Part shown: in pieces, positions 1-6,801 of the stretch
Layout: the number at the start of each line of letters is the position of its first letter
Numbering within the stretch: the stretch's first letter is position 1
Program-made: the position numbers and the translations under genes
Notes under the pieces: model-generated
Databases searched by the model: none
What the model saw: the letters and a program-made list of their open reading frames with translations, nothing else
Told to the model about the DNA's origin: nothing
Source of the DNA: Leptothoe sp034932105
GTDB lineage: Bacteria; Cyanobacteriota; Cyanobacteriia; Phormidesmidales; Phormidesmidaceae
Assembly: GCF_034932105.1 (NCBI RefSeq)
Contig: NZ_JAYGIG010000009.1
Location: forward strand, 1 to 64,000
Length of the DNA: 64,000 nt
Direction of reading: 5' to 3'

Positions 1-739
1 ACGCGCACTAATGCCAACCGAGCTTCCTTGAAGCTAACCTGACGCGTTTTACGACGGTCAATCGGGCTTCCTGCTGCGGTTACACCGGCTGTCGTTTCCA
101 CAATGGGAAGCAACGTCCCGTCCATTTGCGCAATCAGTTGGCTGACACCGGGTTGGCTCGGAATCTCAGCGCTCAGCACTTGGCTTTCATGGACGACCTG
201 GGCGTGAGATTGAGTAATCGCCTGGGCTGAACTAATCGGCACCGCTATGCCATGATGCTCTTTCAGCTTGCTCGGAATCCGACCAAAGGATATATCGGCA
301 CCAAAGTCGGTAATCACTCGCTGTAACGGTAATGAATAGCTACGACAATGCACATCAGCACTCATCGAAAAAGGCCGGATTAACCGTCCTCTTTGGTGGG
401 ACATAAACGTTTGTTCTTCTACTCTGATTTCACCGAATCGGGTATACCAGTAGAGTGTTTTTTTCGGCTCCGATGAGCTTGGCTATTAGCCTTGACAAAC
501 GTTTCTCTTTGTTTCTCATTTTGTTGGGTTGCCCAGCCTTGGAGTGCTGATTGTCCCAGCTTTTGAATCTCTTCTATCACTCGCTGTTCTGCCTCATGCG
601 CACTCTTGAGATCCCCGTCAGCATTCTCCACTACCGACAACAAACTCTCTATTTTTACTTTGAGTTCTGGATGTGCACTCAAGCGAGATTCCAAACTGTT
701 GGAGGGACTATCGGAAGAGGACTCAATTGGCACAGACAT
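1..739 (-). CDS. ISKra4-like transposase, -1 frameshifted, partial
   Basis: The 106-codon leading frame starts at 739 and stops at 419. The second frame is open from the A7 tract (458-464) to the window edge. Joined at the tract by a -1 shift, the product continues KKTLYWYTRFGEIRVEEQTF and later reads MDGTLLPIVETTAGV, which I recognise as the layout of ISKra4-family transposases: a helical N-terminal part with LSVVENADGDLKSAHEAEQRVIEEI, then a DDE-type catalytic part whose first Asp is probably in QMDGT. The catalytic C-terminus lies beyond base 1. One alternative is that the gap between frames is a decay frameshift. The exact slippery heptamer at the junction argues for programmed frameshifting. 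Family assignment is from memory of motif wording, not from a search. Confidence 0.75.
458..464 (-). promoter_or_regulatory. A AAA AAA slippery site for -1 frameshifting
   Basis: On the minus strand the zero frame reads CGA AAA AAA CAC; sliding back one base gives CCG AAA AAA ACA and enters the long second frame. This is the classical X XXY YYZ heptamer used by many insertion sequences to make the full transposase. No clear stimulating hairpin was worked out. Confidence 0.6.
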
Positions 740-1187
740 ATTGTATTACCCTAGTCAAATAATGATGACTTGATTGTAACCTCCCTCAGATTCAATATCG
801 ACTAGGATAGTTCATATGTTTTACTGTCACTTTTAATTACACCCGTAACCCTGGTCATCAACCATGCTTTTACCAGATAGATCCAAAATTGGTGCCTGCT
901 AATTGTTAAGTGGAAGAAGTTCGTCTAAAGCACCTACGGTGAATAGGTTCAGAGCTTCCATCCAAGGGAGGTCATGGAGGTGAGCACCCAAGAACTCGGC
1001 TAAAGATTGCCCGGTTTTCTTTGCCTCCGGGAGAAAGGGGCTTAGATTATTGACAATGGCCCAGACCTTGAGCGGGGCATCAATTTTGGGTGTTGTGCTG
1101 TACTGTGGCGCTAGCGATCTGCTGTAAGCAGAACAACACAGATTACGTAATACTTTATCCAGAAGTATTACGTGACTTGCCCCTTCC
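740..1187. other. Spacer between transposase and hydrolase, no firm gene
   Basis: This should contain the outer end of the insertion sequence, but its terminal repeat cannot be defined because the other end lies outside the window. A 114-codon minus-strand reading frame at 899-1243 overlaps the start of the hydrolase. Only its last 60 codons look protein-like (WAIVNNLSPFLPEAKK, LGAHLHDLPWMEALNLF), so it may be a remnant of a gene cut by the element. I do not recognise it. Confidence 0.35.
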
Positions 1188-2090
1188 ATGACCCCATATC
1201 CATCCCCCAAAAACCACTTCTGGACCTGGCAAGGCTTCCCCATCCGTTACCAAACCTCAGGCACTGACGGCCCCCCACTCCTCCTCATCCATGGTTTCGG
1301 AGCCCACAGCGACCACTGGCGCAAAAATCTTCCCGACCTTGGACTCACCCATCGTGTCTACGCGATTGACCTCATCGGCTACGGTCAGTCCGCTAAGCCC
1401 ACCCCCGGAGAGCCTCTCCCCTACACCTTCGAAACCTGGGGCCAACAAATCATCGACTTCTGTCAAGACATTATCTGCGAACCCACCTTCCTCGTCGGCA
1501 ACTCCATCGGCTGCATCGTCGCCATGCAAGCTGCCACCATGGCCCCCGACCAAGTGCTGGGCCTCGTCATCCTCGACTGTTCCCTGCGCCTACTCCATGA
1601 TCGTAAGCGCGCCACCCTGCCATGGTACCGAAGCGCTCCCACCCCCCTGATCCAAGCGATCCTCAATTACAAGCCTGTTGGCCAGTTCTTTTTCTCCCGG
1701 CTCGCTAAACCTAAAACCCTCAAAAATATCCTACGCCAAGCCTACGGTCGCAAAGAAGCCGTCACCGACGAACTGATCGAGTTGCTGCTTGCCCCCGCCC
1801 GCGACCCGGCAGCCGTAGATGTCTTTGTCGCTTTTATCAGCTATTCCCAGGGACCACTCCCTGAAGATTTGCTCCCCCAGCTCACCTGCCCGGTATTAAT
1901 GCTATGGGGCGACGTCGATCCTTGGGAACCGATTGAACTTGGTCGGGAACTCAGTGAATATAACGTCGTCGAACAATTTATACCGCTCGAAGGAGTGGGC
2001 CATTGCCCCCAGGATGAAGCACCCGAACTGGTGAATCCATTGATCACCGATTGGGTGCAAAGGAAGGCGGCAGCCAGCTTAGTCTATTAG
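1188..2090 (+). CDS. Alpha/beta hydrolase, pheophytinase-like
   Basis: The 300-aa protein has the complete alpha/beta hydrolase triad: oxyanion HGFG near residue 35, nucleophile elbow GNSIGC with Ser106, acid in GDVDPW near residue 244 and His in GHCPQDEAP near residue 272. The GNSIG elbow and overall pattern resemble the cyanobacterial relatives of plant pheophytinase, which removes phytol from chlorophyll breakdown products; other family members are esterases of unknown substrate. No signal peptide is visible, so it is probably cytoplasmic or membrane-associated through its lid. The gene stands alone. The fold is certain; the substrate is an inference. An in-frame start slightly downstream is possible. 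Confidence 0.85.
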   Translation: MTPYPSPKNHFWTWQGFPIRYQTSGTDGPPLLLIHGFGAHSDHWRKNLPDLGLTHRVYAIDLIGYGQSAKPTPGEPLPYTFETWGQQIIDFCQDIICEPTFLVGNSIGCIVAMQAATMAPDQVLGLVILDCSLRLLHDRKRATLPWYRSAPTPLIQAILNYKPVGQFFFSRLAKPKTLKNILRQAYGRKEAVTDELIELLLAPARDPAAVDVFVAFISYSQGPLPEDLLPQLTCPVLMLWGDVDPWEPIELGRELSEYNVVEQFIPLEGVGHCPQDEAPELVNPLITDWVQRKAAASLVY

Positions 2091-2225
2091 GATTTAGCTG
2101 AGCTGCTTCTCCCTTGATAATTCCTTGGTGCCAATAGTGCTTGAGCAACAGTTAGACGTTTTGTGCGACGTCTCTCCGCTTTCACCCTCAAAACAGACGA
2201 AATACGAGACCAGTTAAAACTAGAC

Positions 2226-2360
2226 AAAAAAGTACCCTGGAAACACGAATGTGCTTCACAGGGTATGGGCAACAGTTAAACGCTTGTGCTGTAAATAGAA
2301 TCGCTCAAACCAACTGATAAATGGCATGTCCTGTGTCGATTTCTGGAGTGTCCATAATTC
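2226..2360. repeat. Hairpin repeat, copy 1 (with pseudo gene end)
   Basis: Copy 1 of a block also present at 2778-2930. It begins with AAAAAAGTACCC, contains a hairpin TACCCTG...CAGGGTA around an inner CAC-GAAT-GTG, then CAACAGTTAAACGCTTGTGCT. Further on, GGAGTGTCCATAAT matches the last codons of the membrane-protein gene that ends at 2895 in copy 2. Copy 1 therefore looks like a degraded duplication of the gene's 3' end plus its downstream hairpin. Confidence 0.7.
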
Positions 2361-2367
2361 CATCTCG

Positions 2368-2574
2368 TAACTACTCAGGCTATACATTTAGACAACAACA
2401 TTCTCAAAACACTATATGTAGTGCATGATGATTTTCTTAGAATACGTAGAAAAATCAGCTTTTGCAATAAGGAGCCAATTTTTGACTCTAATTGAGAATC
2501 TCCTTTTCTATGAAATTGGCTAAAATCCTTTCTGACTAAGGTTTAAAGGGATTTTGCTATAGGCTGAGTAGTTA
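2368..2574. mobile_element. MITE-like element with 17-bp terminal inverted repeats
   Basis: The ends are TAACTACTCAGGCTATA (2368-2384) and TATAGGCTGAGTAGTTA (2558-2574), inverted repeats matching at 16 of 17 positions. CCATCTC occurs just outside both ends (2360-2366 and 2577-2583), like a target-site duplication with one or two bases of slack. The 207-bp interior has no reading frame but contains a further inverted repeat, AGCCAATTT...AAATTGGCT. It sits inside the duplicated gene end of repeat copy 1. No transposase with matching ends is visible in the window. Confidence 0.6.
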
Positions 2575-2777
2575 CTCCATCTCAGCCTATGTTTCAATTA
2601 TGTGAGCTATGATACAGGTAAGATGTGTTCGCTACTTACAACCTAACCTTAGGTAGGTCAATTCCAGGCACCAAACCCTTTGCCAAGACCCGTGGGTATT
2701 AGTGGTGAAGGGTACTAAGGGCCAGTAAGGGCCAGGCATGGGAAACAGTTAAACGCTTTCAGTTAAACGTTTTAAAT

Positions 2778-2930
2778 AAAAAAGTACCCCGCGAACACGA
2801 ATGTGTTTCACGAGGTAGGGGCAACAGTTAAACGCTTGTGCTATCCATAGCATCGCTTAAGGAACGGTCTACGCGGTTTGGCGTATGCCGATTTTTAGAG
2901 TGTCCACAATCCAATTGCAGCTTGAGTTTC
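2778..2930. repeat. Hairpin repeat, copy 2 (intact, at gene 3' end)
   Basis: This is the intact version of the 2226 block, immediately downstream of the membrane-protein gene that ends at 2895. The hairpin is TACCCCG...CGAGGTA around AACAC-GAAT-GTGTT, followed by CAACAGTTAAACGCTTGTGCT. Against copy 1, a T-A pair of the stem has become C-G, which suggests the structure is selected. The motif CAGTTARACG also recurs at about 2150, 2752 and 2763. Confidence 0.65.
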
Positions 2931-3359
2931 AGGTGGGGGATTCATGAGGAGGTCTACGGTCAGACGACTTAGGCATACCCCCATGAGCGAAACCACCAGG
3001 ATGGTGACAAACGCCAAACTATTGCCAACATCGCGAATTCTTAATTCCACCCTGAGTAGCAACGCTGCGGCCAGCATCACGAGAAAGTACATAAAAATCT
3101 GAATCCAGGTAACGACCACCACGGCGAGGGATGCGCTCACTAATGCCATTGCCGTGTAGCCCACGTCGGATTGAAACCCAAGCAGCAGAAAGTTACGTAG
3201 GGGTTTCCAGAAAATGGTTAATAGGGCTGCTTCGACCACGGCATAGGCAGCGGCTAACCACCAGATAACATCAGCGCTGTGGCGAGTATTCAGAAAGGCA
3301 CCAAACCCCATGTAGGCCAGGAATAAAAGGAGTAGCGATAGCCAGGGCCATTTTTTCAT
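2895..3359 (-). CDS. Conserved multi-pass membrane protein
   Basis: The 154-aa protein starts at MKKWPWLSLLLL (ATG at 3359) and is mostly hydrophobic, with about four membrane spans separated by short polar loops (NTRHSADV, LRVELRIRDVG). An in-frame extension to 3431 is open but would overlap the upstream ferredoxin gene heavily, so the ATG 8 bases after that gene's stop is preferred. Tight spacing puts it in an operon with the NIL/4Fe-4S protein, which suggests a membrane partner for an electron-transfer protein. I do not recognise a named family. Its last codons are duplicated near 2355. Confidence 0.75.
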   Translation of the reverse strand: MKKWPWLSLLLLFLAYMGFGAFLNTRHSADVIWWLAAAYAVVEAALLTIFWKPLRNFLLLGFQSDVGYTAMALVSASLAVVVVTWIQIFMYFLVMLAAALLLRVELRIRDVGNSLAFVTILVVSLMGVCLSRLTVDLLMNPPPETQAAIGLWTL

Positions 3360-3367
3360 CGGTACTC

Positions 3368-3772
3368 TTAAAGGTTGGTGGAAATTGCCTGGACCGGACA
3401 GGTAGGAATACATTGCTCGCAAACAATGCATTGGGCGCGGTTAAAGACGAGTTTGAAGCTGTCTGGATCTAGGCGTAATGCGCCTGTGGGGCACACCCCT
3501 GTACATAGACCGCAATGGACACAAAGGTCCTCGTCGATCAGAATTTCTCGGCTGGATAGGGAGACGTCGATGCCTTGGTTACGCATCCAGTCAATGGCTT
3601 CGTCTAGCTGGTCAATGTCGCCTGATAGTTCCAGTACGCCTTTGCCTACCTGGTTGGGGGCGACCTGGGCCCGAATGATATTGGCTGCCACGTTAAAATC
3701 CTTGGCTAGCCGATAGGTGATGGGCATATTCACCGTCTGTTTTGGAAATGTTAGGGTAACGCGCTTTTTCAT
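3368..3772 (-). CDS. NIL-domain 4Fe-4S ferredoxin
   Basis: The 134-aa protein carries an N-terminal NIL-type domain (about residues 1-78), a ligand-binding fold otherwise found at the end of methionine ABC ATPases, and a C-terminal bacterial ferredoxin domain. The latter has two complete cluster motifs, CVHCGLCTGVCP and CIVCEQCIPTCP, for two [4Fe-4S] clusters. Such proteins are widespread in cyanobacteria and probably act as soluble electron carriers; in other phyla the NIL-ferredoxin pair has been tied to sulfur-amino-acid metabolism. It is first in a two-gene operon with a membrane protein and divergent from the txlA-like gene. Domain calls are firm; the redox partner is unknown. Confidence 0.88.
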   Translation of the reverse strand: MKKRVTLTFPKQTVNMPITYRLAKDFNVAANIIRAQVAPNQVGKGVLELSGDIDQLDEAIDWMRNQGIDVSLSSREILIDEDLCVHCGLCTGVCPTGALRLDPDSFKLVFNRAQCIVCEQCIPTCPVQAISTNL

Positions 3773-3825
3773 TCCGTTAGACTGAAGAAGATGCTGTTGT
3801 GACGCCGCAGGCGCTTTTTTATTCT

Positions 3826-4398
3826 ATGTCGGTTAACTCTCCTGAATCTGACGGTCTGGCCCAACGCTTACGAAATTTTGTGGTGGTGCTCGTAGCCGTA
3901 GTGTTGAGTGTGGTGGTTGTTGTGGGGCTGCAAACTCGCACTCCGGCTGCATCCCTATCGGATATGGCCGAGGACTCGTTACCCCTGGAGCAGGCGATGG
4001 CCAATGGTAAACCCACCTTGATGGAGTTTTACGCCAATTGGTGTACCAGTTGTCAGGCTATGGCTGGGGATTTGCAACAGCTGAAGGCTGAGTATCAGCA
4101 GGATGTGAACTTTGTCATGCTGAATGTGGATAATACCAAGTGGTTGCCGGAAATGCTCCATTACCGGGTGGATGGCATTCCCCATTTCGTTTTTTTGGAT
4201 GGGGCGGGGAATGATGCAGGTGCTGCCATGGGTGAAATTCCTCGGGCTGTGCTGGCGGAGAATTTGACGGCGTTAGTGGTGGGGGAGAAACTACCCTATG
4301 CCCAAGCGAAAGGCCAAACCTCAGGTGTGGAGACGGTGCTACAACCATCTGGTGGATCGGATGATCCCCGCAGCCATGGCGCCCAGGTGGTGCAGTAG
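3826..4398 (+). CDS. txlA: Membrane-anchored thioredoxin, TxlA/HCF164 family
   Basis: The 190-aa protein has a single N-terminal membrane anchor (about residues 17-37, rich in Val) followed by a thioredoxin domain with the active site NWCTSC and the cis-Pro loop GIPHFVF. The anchor places the domain on the lumenal or periplasmic side. The family (HCF164 in chloroplasts, TxlA in cyanobacteria) delivers reducing power to apocytochromes and other lumenal proteins. The start chosen is the ATG at 3826; a GTG at 3799 in the same frame would add nine residues. The tail after about residue 150 is low-complexity and polar. Confidence 0.85.
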   Translation: MSVNSPESDGLAQRLRNFVVVLVAVVLSVVVVVGLQTRTPAASLSDMAEDSLPLEQAMANGKPTLMEFYANWCTSCQAMAGDLQQLKAEYQQDVNFVMLNVDNTKWLPEMLHYRVDGIPHFVFLDGAGNDAGAAMGEIPRAVLAENLTALVVGEKLPYAQAKGQTSGVETVLQPSGGSDDPRSHGAQVVQ

Positions 4399-4444
4399 GT
4401 TTAGAGAATTCAGGTGATTTAACTCAGGTGATTTAGCAAAATGG

Positions 4445-5371
4445 CTATTCCACCACAATGTCCCGTAGGGCGGCTTCTATTTTGGGATAGGCATAGGAAA
4501 AGCCGGTGGACTGGGTGCGTTCGGGCAGGACCTTTTGGCCTTCGAGCACTACCACAGCGCCATCCCCCAGCAAGGTCTCGATTACAAAGTCAGGCACGGG
4601 TAACCATGAGGGACGGTTCATCACTTTACCGAGGGCGTCGCACATGGCGGTCATGCGCACTGGGTGGGGGGCGGTGCCATTGTAAATACCGGTCATGTTT
4701 TCCTCGGTGAGGCCCTGCATCAGCAGGCTTACGAGATCATCGCGGTGGACCCAGGAAAACCATTGCTTGCCGCTACCGATGGGGCCCCCGGCGTAAAGGC
4801 GGAAAGGTGTCAGCATTTTTGCGATCGCACCCCCCATACCCAACACAATGCCAATGCGCACCGTGACCAAGCGGGTGCCATAGGCGGTCACCTTGTCCGC
4901 TGCCGTTTCCCACGCCTGACACACCTGGGACAGAAAATCCTGCTTAATGGGTTGACTGGTTTCATAAAATTCAGCTGTTTCACTAGTGCCATAGAACCCA
5001 ATGGCCGAAGCGCTCACCATCACCTTGGGTTTGACTGAGGCCATGCCGATGGCTTCCACCAGCTTGGCCGTGCCCAGCGCGCGGCTGTTCATAATTTCCC
5101 GCTTACGCTCGGGGGTCCACCGTTCTGCGATCGTCTCCCCCGCGAGATTAATCACCCCATCGCAGCCGGCAATCTCGGCTTGCCAATCGCCGGACTGCTG
5201 GGGAGTATAGGCCACAATTTCTACCTGGCCATAGGCAGACTCAGGAAATATTTTTCTGGCCCGATCAGGGTTACGGGTAAATACTTTAATCTGGTGGCCC
5301 GCATCATGGAGTCGTTGCACTAGACGTGAGCCCACAAATCCTGTTGCCCCAGTTACTGCCACTTTCATCAT
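4445..5371 (-). CDS. TIGR01777-family NAD(P)-dependent epimerase
   Basis: This 308-aa short-chain dehydrogenase-like protein opens with the dinucleotide motif GATGFVGSRL and contains the family signature GVINLAGETIAERWTPERK and GFYGTSE. Family members (YfcH in E. coli, SulA-type in plants and cyanobacteria) have no firmly assigned reaction. Full length, with a normal C-terminal DUF1731-like region (MNRPSWLPVPDFVIETLLGDGAVVV). It starts 19 bases after the HAD-like gene on the same strand, so the two are probably cotranscribed. Confidence 0.88.
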   Translation of the reverse strand: MMKVAVTGATGFVGSRLVQRLHDAGHQIKVFTRNPDRARKIFPESAYGQVEIVAYTPQQSGDWQAEIAGCDGVINLAGETIAERWTPERKREIMNSRALGTAKLVEAIGMASVKPKVMVSASAIGFYGTSETAEFYETSQPIKQDFLSQVCQAWETAADKVTAYGTRLVTVRIGIVLGMGGAIAKMLTPFRLYAGGPIGSGKQWFSWVHRDDLVSLLMQGLTEENMTGIYNGTAPHPVRMTAMCDALGKVMNRPSWLPVPDFVIETLLGDGAVVVLEGQKVLPERTQSTGFSYAYPKIEAALRDIVVE

Positions 5372-5390
5372 TAACTACTCCCTGGATCGG

Positions 5391-6131
5391 CTACATGGCT
5401 GGTTTTCCTTCCATGGTAGCGGTATTCGATCCCCCTTCATACCGTGGGGCAATCCAATCAAAGTCAATTTGGTTTAGGTAATCCACCGCCCATGTAGCAC
5501 AGCGTTGCATCATGTGATACGGATAGACCTGGGCCACACCCACCACGGGAATACCCGCCGCCTTAGCCGCGTCAATCCCCGCAAAGCAGGATTCAATGGC
5601 CAGACAGGTTTGGGGGGTGAGAGCCAGGGTCGGGTCTAGCAAATTGAGCTGATCAATGGCGGCCAGATAACTCAAGGGGGAGGGTTTACTCGCCGACACG
5701 GGCATATCGCTGGCGGAAACCACTAACGAAAAGTGATCCGTGAGCTTAGTTGCTGCCAATATCTGTTCCACGTCGGTGCGCTGGGCACCGGTCACAATCG
5801 CTGTGGTGTATTGTTTGCTGCGAATGCGAAATAGCAGATCGCCCAGACCTGCATAGAGGTTGAGTTTGGGCTGCGATCGCAGCCATTCACCATAGCCCTC
5901 TGCCTTCTTGCGCAACAGTCCATCCAAATACTCATCGCGCACAAAGCGGCCCCGGGCCTGCAAAATTGCCGTCAGTCGGGCGCGGTCGCTTTGGCCCAAG
6001 TACTTCTCTCGATACTCATCTGGATCAAACCGCAGATTTTCAGCCAACAATAACTGAGCAATCAGCTGGGGATGAACGTCATCGTCATTGACAATGACAC
6101 CGTGAAAACCAAAAAAGACGGCCTTAAGCAT
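5391..6131 (-). CDS. HAD-superfamily protein with degenerate active site
   Basis: The 246-aa protein is colinear with the beta-phosphoglucomutase-like HAD family: cap helices after residue 20, motif II TGAQRTD (Thr114), motif III SKPSPLSY (Lys149) and an end of the form AGIPVVGVAQVYPYH. Motif I, normally DxDG or DxNG, reads FGFHGVIVND, so the nucleophilic Asp is Gly8 and the second acid is His10. Motif IV, normally IED, reads IESC with Ser181. Both changes are direct readings of the codons (GGT, CAC). A phosphotransfer reaction is therefore unlikely, although the fold and length are kept. It is first in an operon with the TIGR01777 gene. Confidence 0.85.
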   Translation of the reverse strand: MLKAVFFGFHGVIVNDDDVHPQLIAQLLLAENLRFDPDEYREKYLGQSDRARLTAILQARGRFVRDEYLDGLLRKKAEGYGEWLRSQPKLNLYAGLGDLLFRIRSKQYTTAIVTGAQRTDVEQILAATKLTDHFSLVVSASDMPVSASKPSPLSYLAAIDQLNLLDPTLALTPQTCLAIESCFAGIDAAKAAGIPVVGVAQVYPYHMMQRCATWAVDYLNQIDFDWIAPRYEGGSNTATMEGKPAM

Positions 6132-6357
6132 TGTGCCAAATTACGCGATTAGAGATCTTGATCAATCCCCTGATAGAGGGATACTCGGGCGAGCTAAGCG
6201 ACCCCAAATGAGAATAAAAACAAACATTATCAAACATGTCTGTAAGTTAGACATCAAGTGTACCAATGACGCTTTAGTATTAAATATTACCCCTTAGCTA
6301 TTACCCGATAGGGAATTAGCTTTAGCCTTCCTGGTTAGTCCATTGGGTTTGTAACCT

Positions 6358-6798
6358 ATGCATCTACTTTCCGAAAAGAACCTGATCAGTGCAACAGCCA
6401 TTCCTGTGCTTTTACAGTGGTGGACCCAACGAAAACGCCGTGCTAATGCCAGGGATGTGCTCAGCCATCCCATTGTTCAAGACGTTGATTCGACCTACTT
6501 AGACAAGTATCAACGGCTTATGGACATCTATGCTGTGGTCAAGTCCGGTGGTACCGAGGCCCAGATCCAAGCGGCCAAGGCCTACTGTGGTCGAGAGCAC
6601 CAAGCCATCACCCAACGCCTCAACCAAATCAGCAACCAGCCAGAAGCCACGGATGAGTACCTGCTGCTGCTGCATGAGGCGCAAGAGCTGGAACGCTCCA
6701 CCCATAGGCGCATCAATCAGCTGCAGGATATTCACCCCGAAGAGGAACTCGCTGTGCGGGAGCATCTGGTCGATATTGAACAAATGTTGATTCGATGA
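6358..6798 (+). CDS. Hypothetical helical protein
   Basis: The 146-aa protein is not recognised. After a short N-terminal part (SATAIPVLLQWWTQRKRR) it is almost entirely predicted helix with Gln, Glu and Arg in heptad-like spacing (EAQIQAAKAY, ELERSTHRRINQLQ). It has no Cys cluster or catalytic motif. The stop codon is three bases before the start of the carotenoid-desaturase-like gene, so the two are almost surely translated from one message. A role linked to that enzyme is an inference from position only. Confidence 0.65.
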   Translation: MHLLSEKNLISATAIPVLLQWWTQRKRRANARDVLSHPIVQDVDSTYLDKYQRLMDIYAVVKSGGTEAQIQAAKAYCGREHQAITQRLNQISNQPEATDEYLLLLHEAQELERSTHRRINQLQDIHPEEELAVREHLVDIEQMLIR

Positions 6799-6801
6799 TC
6801 C

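Noticed and set aside
899..1243. 114-codon minus-strand reading frame
   Set aside because: Its first third is antisense to the hydrolase gene, and only the last 60 codons look protein-like. No start or family is identifiable, so it is noted as a possible remnant only.
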